Below are positions 17,298 to 26,390 of a stretch of DNA of 64,000 bases, piece after piece. The notes beneath the pieces are model-generated. The model made no database searches, had not been told where the DNA came from, and worked only from the letters and a program-made list of their open reading frames with translations. Origin of the DNA: Martelella mediterranea (lineage in GTDB: Bacteria > Pseudomonadota > Alphaproteobacteria > Rhizobiales > Rhizobiaceae); contig NZ_JAINWJ010000004.1 in the NCBI RefSeq assembly GCF_021021415.1, positions 1-64,000 on the forward strand, given 5' to 3'. The stretch's first letter is position 1. Every line of letters begins with the position of its first letter. Made by a program: the position numbers and the translations under genes.

Positions 17298-18836
17298 ATG
17301 ACTCTGGATCATTCGCTGAGCTTTGCCGTGCAAGGCGTGACGCGCCGGTTTCCGGGCGTTCTGGCGGTCGATGCTGTCGACCTGAGTGTCAGGAAGGGCG
17401 AGATACACGGACTTATCGGCAAGAACGGCGCAGGGAAATCGGTTCTGGTTTCCCTCGTGGCCGGCCTGCTCTCGCCGAGTGAAGGTCAGATCGCAACCGA
17501 GTACGGTGCGCTGACCCCGACACACTCCGGACCGTCGCGGGCCAAGAAGCTCGGGATTGCGCTCGTGACTCAGGAACCGGCATTTGCTGCCGATCTCTCG
17601 GTTGCCGACAATCTTTTCATGGGGCGCCACCCCGGCGGACGGTTCAGTTTTCTGTCGCCCTCCGTGGCCCGGCGGGAATCGGCACACGTGATCGAGCAGC
17701 TCGGCTTGCGCGCGCGACCGGAAGACCGGATGGGCGATCTGCCGCTGGAAACGCAGCAATTACTGGCCTTCGGGCGCGCCGTTTTCATCGAGAAGGCGCG
17801 CACCATTCTGCTCGACGAAATTACGGCGTCGCTGACGAGCGAGCGCAAGGAAAGCCTGCTCGGTCTCCTGCGCCGCTTGATCGACGATACGCCCGATCTC
17901 TCCTTCGTTCTGATTTCGCACCATGTCAGCGAGGTGATGGGGTTCACCGATCGGGTTTCAGTCATGCGCGACGGCAAGCTTGTCGCCACGCTTGATACCG
18001 CGAGCACGAGTGGCCGCGAACTTGCCGACTGGATCGTCGGTGATGTGGCGCCCGCCGAAATCAATTATGCGGCGCAGCCCGAATTTACCGCGCCCCCGGT
18101 TCTGACGGTTTCAGGGTTGACGGCGGGCAGGAATCTCCGCCGCCTCGATTTGCAATTGCGCCGCGGCGAAGTGCTCGGCTTTGCCGGTCTCGAAGGTTCC
18201 GGCAAGGACGATGCCATCGAGGCGCTTTACGGTCTGGTGGCGAGCGACAGCGGCTCGATCGTAATGGACGGCCAAGAGGTCCATTTGAAAAGCCCGAAGG
18301 CGGCCCAGGCCGCCGGCGTCTCTTTCCTTCCCAAGCATCGCGAGGAACAGGCGGTCATTCAGAACCGCTCGGTTCTGGAAAACGCGATCATCGCCGGACT
18401 GCCTGCGCTGACGAACCGCTTCGGCTTCGTCCGGCGCTCCGAGTGCGAGCAGGTTGCGAAATCCATCGTTGCCCGTCTCGAGGTCAAGACGCCCGGTCTC
18501 GATGTGCCGATCGATGGCCTTTCGGGCGGCAACAAGCAGAAGGTGCTGCTCGGTCGGCTTTCGTTGACGGCGCCGAGATTGGTGCTGCTCAACGAGCCCA
18601 CGCGCGGGGTGGATATCTCCGCGAAGCCGCACATCCTCAAGCTGGTCCGTGAGGATCTGTCACGCGATGCCGGCGTCATCATGATTTCAGAGAGCGAGGA
18701 AGAACTCGCCGAGATCTGCGACAGGATTCTGATTTTCTATCAGGGAGAAGTGGTGCGTGAACTGAAGCGCGGCATGCCCGGCTTCGATGTCGAGACGATC
18801 TACAAAACGATACAGGGCGTGGAGGTGCCGCTATGA
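17298..18836 (+). CDS. Sugar ABC transporter ATP-binding protein, two ATPase domains (RbsA/MglA type)
   Basis: The 512-residue cytoplasmic protein has two fused nucleotide-binding domains. The first holds Walker A GKNGAGKS (41-48), an atypical signature region (LPLETQQLLAFGRA) and Walker B ILLDEITAS. The second holds GLEGSGKDD (about 296-304), in which Walker A lacks Ser/Thr after the lysine, and a clear LSGGNKQKV signature near 407. One impaired site is usual in carbohydrate importers of this class. Its stop overlaps the permease start by 4 bp. Confidence 0.9.
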   Translation: MTLDHSLSFAVQGVTRRFPGVLAVDAVDLSVRKGEIHGLIGKNGAGKSVLVSLVAGLLSPSEGQIATEYGALTPTHSGPSRAKKLGIALVTQEPAFAADLSVADNLFMGRHPGGRFSFLSPSVARRESAHVIEQLGLRARPEDRMGDLPLETQQLLAFGRAVFIEKARTILLDEITASLTSERKESLLGLLRRLIDDTPDLSFVLISHHVSEVMGFTDRVSVMRDGKLVATLDTASTSGRELADWIVGDVAPAEINYAAQPEFTAPPVLTVSGLTAGRNLRRLDLQLRRGEVLGFAGLEGSGKDDAIEALYGLVASDSGSIVMDGQEVHLKSPKAAQAAGVSFLPKHREEQAVIQNRSVLENAIIAGLPALTNRFGFVRRSECEQVAKSIVARLEVKTPGLDVPIDGLSGGNKQKVLLGRLSLTAPRLVLLNEPTRGVDISAKPHILKLVREDLSRDAGVIMISESEEELAEICDRILIFYQGEVVRELKRGMPGFDVETIYKTIQGVEVPL

Positions 18837-19807
18837 CTTCAGTGAACAAATTCGTTTTCCTCGTTCTGGAAAAGCACCTGATCTGGGCGCTTCTTGCGCT
18901 GTTGTGTCTGGCGGGCCTGACCGTTCCCGGCTTTCTTTCGGCGCGCAACATCCTCAACGTGATGTGGGCGGCGGCGCCACTGGGTTGCATGGTTCTGGGC
19001 CTGTTCTTCGTTCTGCTGACGGCCAATGTCGACCTCTCGCTTGAATCGACATTTGCGCTGGCGCCAGCGCTCGCCGTGGTCCTCTTCTTCCAGACGCTGC
19101 CGCTGGAAAGCTATCCCGTCCTGGCGGTATTGGGCACATTGGTTTTTGGCGGGATCGCCGGACTGCTCAACGGCGTCTTTTCCGTGAAGCTGCAGGTGAG
19201 CTCCTTCCTTGTCAGTCTTGGCACCATGCTCCTCATGCGCGGCATTGTCGTCTACCTGATCCCCGAGGGGGTCTATTATCTGCCCGAGGGCTATGTCTAT
19301 CTGGGTTCGGCCAAACTCTTTGGCGTCCTTCCCGTGGCTGTGCTGGCCTGGATCGCCATCCTGCTTCTGGCCTGGCTTCTCATCGATCGCCACCGCCTCG
19401 GCAAGGATATCCTTGCCCTCGGAAATAACGAACAAGCCGCCTTTGTCGCCGGCGTGAACATCGAGCGTACGAAGATCATCTGCTTCGTCATTGCCGGTTT
19501 TCTTGCCGCGCTCGGAGGGCTTCTGGAGGTCGGGCGGATGGAGTCCGTTGTCGCCGACATGGGGCAAGGCGATATCATGATGGTTTTCGCCGGCACCATT
19601 CTTGGCGGCACGGCGCTCTCCGGCGGCAAGGGAAATGTCGGCGGCGTCTTCGCTGCCGTGCTGGTGATCTCGATCATCGAGAATTTGATGAACCTGCACG
19701 GTGTGCCGCCGTCGATACGTCAAGTTGTCTTCGGTGCGGTGCTGCTGGTCGCGATCTATCTGGCGAGCCTGCAGGAAAGGCTGCGTCACGTGCGGCTGGA
19801 GTCCTAA
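18833..19807 (+). CDS. Sugar ABC transporter permease (RbsC-like)
   Basis: The 324-residue inner-membrane protein has about nine to ten hydrophobic segments and BPD_transp_2 features such as LTANVDLSLESTFAL, GVNIERTKIICFVIAG and FAGTILGGTALSGGKGNVGG. Only one permease gene is present, so the channel is probably a homodimer. ATGA coupling links it to the ATPase gene, and one base separates it from the kinase gene. Confidence 0.9.
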   Translation: MTSVNKFVFLVLEKHLIWALLALLCLAGLTVPGFLSARNILNVMWAAAPLGCMVLGLFFVLLTANVDLSLESTFALAPALAVVLFFQTLPLESYPVLAVLGTLVFGGIAGLLNGVFSVKLQVSSFLVSLGTMLLMRGIVVYLIPEGVYYLPEGYVYLGSAKLFGVLPVAVLAWIAILLLAWLLIDRHRLGKDILALGNNEQAAFVAGVNIERTKIICFVIAGFLAALGGLLEVGRMESVVADMGQGDIMMVFAGTILGGTALSGGKGNVGGVFAAVLVISIIENLMNLHGVPPSIRQVVFGAVLLVAIYLASLQERLRHVRLES

Positions 19808-19808
19808 C

Positions 19809-21311
19809 ATGCCCGCCTATCTCCTGGGTCTCGATAGCGGTCTCACCGTCACCAAAGCCGTGCTCTTCCGCGATGATGGCGCAGTCGTGGCGGCAGCCAG
19901 CCGCAAGATCAGCAAGATCGAGAACTCTCCACGCCATGTCGAGCGCGACATGGAGGATCACTGGAACGTCTCGGCCGCGGCAATCCGTGAGGTTCTGGAG
20001 GCCAGCCGCGCAAAACTCGGGCAGGCGGTTTCTCCGGCCGCCGTTTCTGTAACGGGGCATGGCGATGGTCTTTATCTCGTGGACAATGCCGGCAAGCCCC
20101 TCGGATTGGCTGCGACCTCGCTCGACAGCCGGGCACAGGCATTGTTGCAAGAGTGGGATGAGACGGGAATATCGTCGAAAGCGCTGACCTTGACCGGCCA
20201 GCGCCCCTTTCCCTCGTCTCCAGCGCCTCTGCTTGCGCATCTGCGTGATCATGACCCCGAGCGTTTTGCACGCATCGCCGCTATTCTGTCGTGCAAGGAC
20301 TGGCTGCGCTATTGCCTCACCGGTCGGATCGCGACCGACTTTACCGAGGCGAGCGTCGCATTCACCGATATACGCACCCAGCGTTACAGCCTCGAAGCAC
20401 TCGATCTCTTCGGGCTCGGCGCGCTTGCGGACGCACTGCCGGATGTCGTGATGCCCGATGCGATTGCCGGGCGCGTCAGCGACGAGGCTGCCCGCGCGAC
20501 AGGGCTGGCCGCTGGAACTCCGGTCGCCGCCGGACTGCATGACGTTACCGCGTGTGCGGTCGGTTCGGGCGTTGTCGAGTCGGGCGCGATTGCCATCGTC
20601 GCCGGGACCTACTCGATCAACGAGATGCTGGTCGATGAACCCGGCGTCTCGCTTGGCTGGAACGCGCGCAACGGATTGCGGCCCGGCCAGTGGATGAACA
20701 TGTCGGTCTCGCCTGCGTCGAGCGCCAACCTCGACTGGTTCGTGCGCACGGCGGCAAGGGACGCGCTGCAAGACGACGATCCTTTCGCACTCCTTCAGGC
20801 CGAGCTCGACGCCGTCGCCGATGACCCCTCCGACATCGTCTATCTCCCTTATCTCTATGGTTCTCCCCATTCACAGGATATGCCTGCGTGTTTCATCGGC
20901 CTGCGCGGCTGGCACAGTCGCGGCCACATGTTGCGGGCCGTGGCGGAGGGGATTGTCTTTAATCATCGACACCACGTCGATCTGATCGACCCCGACCGCC
21001 AAATTGACCGCGTTCGCCTGACGGGCGGCAGCAGCCGCAATCCATTCTTCGGGCAGCTGTTTGCCGATGTTCTCGATCGCGTCGTGGAAGTGCCGGAAAT
21101 GCCGGAAGCGGGCGCGCTCGGCACGGCCATCGCCGCCGGAATTGCCGCGAACGTCTTCGAGAGTTGGGAAGATGCACGGCAGCGCACGAACCCGGCCTTG
21201 CACACATACCGGCCGGGAAAGGCGGTATCCCGGCTGGAGACCGGGTATGACCGCTATCGCGATCAGGCCGGCGCGCTCATGAAGAGCGACGAGAAGGCGA
21301 AAGTCCAATGA
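19809..21311 (+). CDS. FGGY-family carbohydrate kinase (L-xylulose/erythritol kinase-like)
   Basis: The 500-residue kinase transfers phosphate from ATP to the imported sugar or polyol. N-terminal LGLDSGLTVTKAVLF and SVTGHGDGLYLV, central CKDWLRYCLTG and GLHDVTACAVGSG, and C-terminal RLTGGSSRNPFF with EAGALGTAIAAGIA are FGGY landmarks. The N-terminal phosphate-binding loop is most like L-xylulokinase and relatives. The ATG at 19809 lies one base after the permease stop. The GlpD-like dehydrogenase downstream suggests a sugar-alcohol substrate, as with glycerol or erythritol kinase. Confidence 0.88.
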   Translation: MPAYLLGLDSGLTVTKAVLFRDDGAVVAAASRKISKIENSPRHVERDMEDHWNVSAAAIREVLEASRAKLGQAVSPAAVSVTGHGDGLYLVDNAGKPLGLAATSLDSRAQALLQEWDETGISSKALTLTGQRPFPSSPAPLLAHLRDHDPERFARIAAILSCKDWLRYCLTGRIATDFTEASVAFTDIRTQRYSLEALDLFGLGALADALPDVVMPDAIAGRVSDEAARATGLAAGTPVAAGLHDVTACAVGSGVVESGAIAIVAGTYSINEMLVDEPGVSLGWNARNGLRPGQWMNMSVSPASSANLDWFVRTAARDALQDDDPFALLQAELDAVADDPSDIVYLPYLYGSPHSQDMPACFIGLRGWHSRGHMLRAVAEGIVFNHRHHVDLIDPDRQIDRVRLTGGSSRNPFFGQLFADVLDRVVEVPEMPEAGALGTAIAAGIAANVFESWEDARQRTNPALHTYRPGKAVSRLETGYDRYRDQAGALMKSDEKAKVQ

Positions 21312-23041
21312 GTTGTGATGCCATGACGCGCGAAGCTCGGCTGGAGACTTTGCGCACCACCAAGCATGTGCCCGTCCTCATCGTCGGCGGCGGCATTAAC
21401 GGGATGGGAACGTTCCGGGATCTGAGCCTCCAGGGTGTCGATTGCATTCTCGTTGAAAAGGACGACTTCTGCGCCGGTGCCAGCCGCGCGCCCTCGCGGA
21501 TGATCCATGGCGGGCTCAAATATCTCGAAACCGGCGAATTTCGCCTCGTGCGCGAGTCGGCGCAGGAGCGCAACAGGCTTTTGCGCAATGCCGCCCACTA
21601 TGTCAGCCCGCTGGAAATGATTATCCCGATTCACTCCTGGTTCGGGGGAACCTTGTCGGCATTGTTCAAGATGCTGCGTCTCCCGGTCAAGATGAAGGCG
21701 CGTGGCGCACTGGTCATCAAGCTTGGCCTGTGGCTTTACGATCTTTATGGCTCGCTCAATCGCGTCATGCCGCGACATCGGATGATCGCCCGTCAGGATA
21801 TGCTGCGGGAGATCCCGGACCTGGAACCGGACCTGAAAATCGCCGCTTCCTACTATGATGCCTGGATCACCTCGCCTGAGCGACTTGTCGTCGAACTCGC
21901 GCTGGATGGCATGGCTGCCAATACCGGCAGTCTTGCGTTCAATCATCTGCGCTTCAACGGTGTGAGCGGCAATCTGGTCGCGTTGCAGGACGTCGAAAGC
22001 GGCGAGATCTTCACGCTCACATGTGATGTCATGGTCAATGCCGCCGGCGCCTGGATTGATCGGGTCAACGGCTCCACGGCGGCCGGCCGCACGATGGTCG
22101 GCGGCTCCAAGGGCAGCCACCTGATGCTCGATCTGCCGGCGCTCGCCCGAACGTTGCAGGGCCGGATGATCTATTTCGAAACCGAAGGCGGGCGGATCTG
22201 CATTCTTTCCAACTTCATGGGGCATGTCCTCCTCGGCTCGACCGACATTCCAGTGGACGATCCCGACGGTGTGATCTGCGAGGACGAGGAAGTGGACTAT
22301 CTCCTTGGAGCGTTCCGCCGGCTTTTCCCAAATGTGCCTGTCGATCGCTCCAGCATTTTCTTCAGCTATTCCGGCGTGCGCCCCTTGCCGGCCAACGACA
22401 CGGCCGACCCGGGAGCCGTCAGTCGCGACCATTCAATGCCCGAACTGGCCGCGCAGGGGGAACGGAAATTTCCGATCCTCTCGCTGGTGGGCGGCAAATG
22501 GACCACCTTCCGCGCTTTCTCGGCGGAAGCGACCGACGAGATCCTTAGCCGTCTTGGACGTCGCCGGTCGGTTTCAACCGCTGACATCGCCATCGGCGGA
22601 GGCAAGGGGTTTTCCCAGGCCGCCGCTCCGACCGAAGTTCTTCTGTCGGCGATCGAACGGGAAACCGGACTGGCGCGAGGACGCGCGCAACAGCTTGTCA
22701 TCCGCTATGGCGCACGGGCCAAGTCGGTGGCAAACGCCGTTTGCCGAGGTGAGACATTCCTCCGGACGCTGCCGGAGTTTTCGATCGAGGAGATCGCCTT
22801 CATCTGCAAGGCGGAGCTCGTCTTGCATGCCGAGGATTTCCTGTTCGGAAGAAGCTCGGTTTTTCTGGAGCGCCCGCTTGACCATGAAGCACTGGTTGAA
22901 CTGGTGGCGGCAATCGCTCGCTCCCGGGACTGGGATCAGGAGCGACAAGCAAAAGAAGTAGAGCGCCTGGTGGAGCGCTTTCGCCGACTGCACCGAATTG
23001 AGATATCCGCCGAGCGCGGCCAAAAAGCGCGATTTTCGTAG
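21308..23041 (+). CDS. GlpD-like FAD-dependent polyol-phosphate dehydrogenase
   Basis: The 577-residue flavoprotein belongs to the glycerol-3-phosphate/erythritol-phosphate dehydrogenase family. It has the FAD motif IVGGGINGMGTFRDLSLQG near residue 25, RMIHGGLKYLE, VNAAGAWID, and GGKWTTFRAF before the C-terminal DAO_C domain. It would oxidise the phosphorylated polyol at the membrane and pass electrons to quinone. The start overlaps the kinase stop (ATGA). In known pathways (glp, ery) this pair turns a polyol into a ketose phosphate, which here would feed the aldolases at the start of the operon. Confidence 0.88.
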   Translation: MSCDAMTREARLETLRTTKHVPVLIVGGGINGMGTFRDLSLQGVDCILVEKDDFCAGASRAPSRMIHGGLKYLETGEFRLVRESAQERNRLLRNAAHYVSPLEMIIPIHSWFGGTLSALFKMLRLPVKMKARGALVIKLGLWLYDLYGSLNRVMPRHRMIARQDMLREIPDLEPDLKIAASYYDAWITSPERLVVELALDGMAANTGSLAFNHLRFNGVSGNLVALQDVESGEIFTLTCDVMVNAAGAWIDRVNGSTAAGRTMVGGSKGSHLMLDLPALARTLQGRMIYFETEGGRICILSNFMGHVLLGSTDIPVDDPDGVICEDEEVDYLLGAFRRLFPNVPVDRSSIFFSYSGVRPLPANDTADPGAVSRDHSMPELAAQGERKFPILSLVGGKWTTFRAFSAEATDEILSRLGRRRSVSTADIAIGGGKGFSQAAAPTEVLLSAIERETGLARGRAQQLVIRYGARAKSVANAVCRGETFLRTLPEFSIEEIAFICKAELVLHAEDFLFGRSSVFLERPLDHEALVELVAAIARSRDWDQERQAKEVERLVERFRRLHRIEISAERGQKARFS

Positions 23042-23083
23042 TCGCGGTCAGTGACGCACTGTCGATTTCAGCCTTCGAGCCTG

Positions 23084-23101
23084 ATGCCGGCCGGCATTTT
23101 C
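23084..23101 (+). terminator. Weak terminator candidate between convergent operons
   Basis: ATGCC-GGCC-GGCAT is a short perfect palindrome followed by TTTTC, 42 bp after the dehydrogenase stop. The stem is only 5 bp if a 4-nt loop is left open, so support is modest. The convergent eutD gene ends at 23172. Confidence 0.3.
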
Positions 23102-23171
23102 GACGACTTAGAAAAGATTGTCGACGGTGGTAGAGGTGCCACGGTTTGTCTGGGCAGTTTCGGGCGTTTCG

Positions 23172-24359
23172 CTAGCCCTTCACGAACAATTTGCGCGGCA
23201 CGTTGGCGAGGCACTCCGGTCCGCCTTCCTTGATGACGATGCTCTCGGTGATCTCGAAGCCCCAGTCTTCCATCCACAGGCCGGTCATGAAGTGGAAGGT
23301 CATGTTCTCCTCGAGCACTGACTTGTCACCCGGGCGAAGCGACATGGTACGCTCACCCCAGTCGGGCGGATAGGAGAGGCCGATCGGGTAACCGGTGCGA
23401 TTGTCCTTGGTGATCCCGTATTTCTTCAAGACACCGTAGAAGGCGTTGGCGACGTCTTCGCAAAGATTGCCGGCGCGCGCCATTTCGAGCCCGGCTTCCA
23501 TGCCCTCCAGCACGGCTTTTTCCGCGTTGAGGAAGGTCTCTGTCGGCTTGCCGAGGAAGACGGTACGCGACAGCGGGCAGTGATAGCGGCGATACACGCC
23601 GGCGATCTCGAAGAAGGTGCCTTCGCCCAGCCGCAACGGCTCATCGCTCCAGGTCAGATGCGGCGCGGATGCATCGATGCCCGACGGCAGGAGCGGCACG
23701 ATGGCCGGATAGTCACCGCCGAACCCGAGATCATCATCGAACCTGAGGGAGGCGTCGTAGATATCGGCTACCAGATCGCATTTGCGAATGCCGGGCTCGA
23801 CCTTCTCGAAGATCCGCTGGTGCATGCGCTCGACGATGCGGGCCGCGCGGTGCATGTAGAGGAGTTCCTGATCCGACTTCACCGCGCGCTGCCAGTTCAC
23901 CAGGCTGTTGGCGTTGACGAAGGCGGCATTGGGCAGGTGCTGCCGCAGCGAGGCATGGGCCTGGGCGGTGTACCAGTAATTGTCCATCTCCACGCCGATG
24001 CGCGTCTTGTCCCAGCCGCGCTCCTCAAGCCGCGCGGCGAGAAAATCCATCGGATGGCGAACATCCGACTGCACATAGTGATCCGGATAGCCGATCATGT
24101 CGTCTTCCGACATGAAACAGGTGCGCCTGGCGCCATTGCGGTCCTGATCGCGACCGAACCAGACAGGGTCGCCGTCGGGACCGACGATGACGCATTGATG
24201 CACATAGAATGACCAGCCGTCATAGCCTGTCAGCCAGGCCATGTTGGACGGGTCAGAGACGATCAGGACCTCCACCTCGCGCTCTTCCATGGCCTTGCGC
24301 GTCTTCTCGATGCGCTCGGCAAACTCGCTGCGTGAAAAGGCCAGTTGCGGTGCGGACAT
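23172..24359 (-). CDS. eutD: Ectoine hydrolase EutD/DoeA (M24 fold)
   Basis: This 395-residue pita-bread-fold enzyme opens the ring of ectoine and hydroxyectoine to N-acetyl-diaminobutyrate. It shows LIVSDPSNMAWLTGYDGWSFYVHQ, IGVEMDNYWYTAQ, PLSRTVFLGKPTETF and a C-terminal LANVPRKLFV as in DoeA relatives. It is the last gene of the minus-strand operon, 32 bp after eutC. In known clusters eutD is directly followed by eutE (deacetylase), but here the next gene belongs to another operon on the opposite strand. Confidence 0.9.
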   Translation of the reverse strand: MSAPQLAFSRSEFAERIEKTRKAMEEREVEVLIVSDPSNMAWLTGYDGWSFYVHQCVIVGPDGDPVWFGRDQDRNGARRTCFMSEDDMIGYPDHYVQSDVRHPMDFLAARLEERGWDKTRIGVEMDNYWYTAQAHASLRQHLPNAAFVNANSLVNWQRAVKSDQELLYMHRAARIVERMHQRIFEKVEPGIRKCDLVADIYDASLRFDDDLGFGGDYPAIVPLLPSGIDASAPHLTWSDEPLRLGEGTFFEIAGVYRRYHCPLSRTVFLGKPTETFLNAEKAVLEGMEAGLEMARAGNLCEDVANAFYGVLKKYGITKDNRTGYPIGLSYPPDWGERTMSLRPGDKSVLEENMTFHFMTGLWMEDWGFEITESIVIKEGGPECLANVPRKLFVKG

Positions 24360-24391
24360 GTCTTTTGCTTTCTATGCCGTATGACTGCCGA

Positions 24392-25390
24392 TCATGCCTC
24401 GGAGTCGAAGGCGACGCCGAGACCCAGTTGATCCGCCCTCTTGAGGGCGAGCGTTGCGATGGCCGTGTCCTGCACCCCGGTTCCGGTCAGGTCGGCAATG
24501 GTGATGGCGGAAGGCGTGAGACGCGCCCTGGCGGCGCCCGTGATGATGTCTCCGAGTTCCGCGAACTTCCTGTCGGCGGGCACGACGCCCGCCTCGATCG
24601 CCGAACGCAGTTCGCCGAGTTCCGCTGTCTGCGACTGGCGGTCGGGCACATAGGCATCGGCCCTCGCCAGACATGCCGGCTCGATCTCGTTCTTGGAATG
24701 CTGGTCGGAGCCCATGGCGGTGACGTGCTGACCGGGTTTCAGCCAATCCGCTTTCAGGACGGGCGCGGTCGCGGGCGTCGTGGTGACCACGATATCGGCC
24801 GCGCTGACGGCCGCTTCCGCATCAGCCACCGCCACAGCCGCAATGCCGTTCTCACGGGCGACGCGTTCGGCCAGCGCCCCGGCTTTGGCGATATCGCGCG
24901 CCCAGATCAGCGCCTTTTTCACCGGACGGACGAGCATCAGCGCCTGCAATTGAAGCCGTGCCTGCATGCCCGCGCCGAAAACGCAGACCGTCGCGGAATC
25001 TTCGCGCGAACAGTGCTTCGCCGCCACCGCACCCGCGGCCGCCGTGCGCACATCGGTCAGATAGCCGTTGTCGAGGAGCAGGGCTTCGAGAACCCCGGTC
25101 CTGGCCGAGAAAACCATCATCAGCCCGGACGTGCTCGGCAGGCCGATCTTTGGATTGTCGAAGAAGCCGGGCGAGACTTTTATGGCAAAACTGTCGAGAC
25201 CGGGCACATAAGCCGTCTTCACGTCGACTTCGCCATTCGCTTCCCTGATCGCGAGGCTCAGGATCGGCGGCATGACCACCTTTCCGCCGGCAAGGGCCGC
25301 AAAGGCGTTCTCGACGCACGCGACGGCCTCGCCGTCGAGCGGCACGGCTTTCATCAGATCGGACTGGGTGAGGATCTTGATCTTCGGCAT
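24392..25390 (-). CDS. eutC: EutC, ornithine cyclodeaminase/mu-crystallin-family protein of ectoine catabolism
   Basis: The 332-residue protein has the NAD-binding glycine loop FGAGMQARLQLQALM and DIVVTTTPATAPVLKADWL, standard for the ornithine cyclodeaminase family. Next to eutB and eutD it is EutC, thought to act with EutB on the hydroxylated diaminobutyrate from hydroxyectoine. The ATG at 25390 follows the eutB stop by one base; a TTG nine bases earlier is less likely. Genes eutA, eutB and eutC are tightly coupled. Confidence 0.87.
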   Translation of the reverse strand: MPKIKILTQSDLMKAVPLDGEAVACVENAFAALAGGKVVMPPILSLAIREANGEVDVKTAYVPGLDSFAIKVSPGFFDNPKIGLPSTSGLMMVFSARTGVLEALLLDNGYLTDVRTAAAGAVAAKHCSREDSATVCVFGAGMQARLQLQALMLVRPVKKALIWARDIAKAGALAERVARENGIAAVAVADAEAAVSAADIVVTTTPATAPVLKADWLKPGQHVTAMGSDQHSKNEIEPACLARADAYVPDRQSQTAELGELRSAIEAGVVPADRKFAELGDIITGAARARLTPSAITIADLTGTGVQDTAIATLALKRADQLGLGVAFDSEA

Positions 25391-25391
25391 C

Positions 25392-26390
25392 TCAGGCAAC
25401 CTCCTTCATGAGGTCGACATCCTCGCCGCCAATGACCCGGAAATGCTGCGCCATGTCCACATTGCCCCCGGACAGGATGAGCGCGACTGGGCCTTTCGGC
25501 TTGAAGGTTTTGGCGATGACCGCGGCAATCCCTACCGCGCCGGCCCCTTCGACGATCTGCCGCTCCTGCCAATAGGCATGGCGCATGCCGGTGGCGATCT
25601 GGGCTTCGTTGAGCAGCCAGGTTTCATCGACGAGAGCGCGGGTCATGGGGAAGGTATAGCGGTTCGATAGTCCGATTCCGCCGCCGAGGGAATCGGCCAG
25701 CGTCGGTTGTTCCTCGACCTCAATCGGCGCGCCCGCCTTCAGGCTTGCGATCATCGCGGCGCCGCGCTCCATGGTGATGCCGATGATGCGAATATCCTTG
25801 TTCCGCGCCTTGCACGCGGCCGCCACGCCTGCAATCAACCCGCCGCCGGAAAGCGGCACGACCACGGTATCGACATCGGGGATCTGCTCGACGATTTCCA
25901 GGCCCAGCGTTCCCTGCCCGGCGATCACCGCGCGATGATCGAAGGGCGGGATCATCGACATGCCCTCGGCGACCAGCTTGTCGACTTCAGCCTGGGCTTC
26001 GTCCTGAGACCTGCCGACGATGCGGACTTCCGCGCCAAGCGCCCGGATGCCGTCGACCTTCACCTGTGGCACCAGGCGCGACATGCAGATCACGCAGCGC
26101 ACGCCGGAGGCCTTCGCGGCATGCGCCAGAGCCCGGCCGTGATTGCCGGTGGACACGCCGACAACGCCTGCCGCCCGCTCCTCATCCGACAGAAGGGAAA
26201 CCGCATTGGCCGCTCCGCGCAGCTTGAAACTGCCGGTATGCTGGAGATGTTCGAGCTTGAGATGCACCGGCACGCCGGCAATCGCCGAAAGCGTGTCGGA
26301 GACATTGACCGGCGTTAGACGGATGGTCGCGGCAATGCGTTCGCGCGCCGCCTCGATTTCCCCGATACCGATGAAATCCGATTGTGTCAT
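25392..26390 (-). CDS. eutB: EutB, PLP-dependent threonine/serine dehydratase-like enzyme
   Basis: The 332-residue fold-type II PLP enzyme has the lysine motif GSFKLRGAAN (Lys56) and the phosphate-binding loop SGGGLIAGVA, with STGNHGRALA between them. In ectoine clusters EutB acts with EutC on the hydroxyectoine-derived intermediate. The ATG at 26390 overlaps the eutA stop as ATGA. The extra open sequence upstream belongs to eutA in another frame. The presence of eutA, eutB and eutC implies that hydroxyectoine as well as ectoine is used. Confidence 0.88.
   Translation of the reverse strand: MTQSDFIGIGEIEAARERIAATIRLTPVNVSDTLSAIAGVPVHLKLEHLQHTGSFKLRGAANAVSLLSDEERAAGVVGVSTGNHGRALAHAAKASGVRCVICMSRLVPQVKVDGIRALGAEVRIVGRSQDEAQAEVDKLVAEGMSMIPPFDHRAVIAGQGTLGLEIVEQIPDVDTVVVPLSGGGLIAGVAAACKARNKDIRIIGITMERGAAMIASLKAGAPIEVEEQPTLADSLGGGIGLSNRYTFPMTRALVDETWLLNEAQIATGMRHAYWQERQIVEGAGAVGIAAVIAKTFKPKGPVALILSGGNVDMAQHFRVIGGEDVDLMKEVA

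Noticed and set aside
13100-21311. Autoinducer-2 (Lsr) uptake system
   Set aside because: Only the LsrF-like protein matches well. The kinase is of the L-xylulokinase type rather than LsrK, there is one permease instead of two, and no LsrR or LsrG is present.
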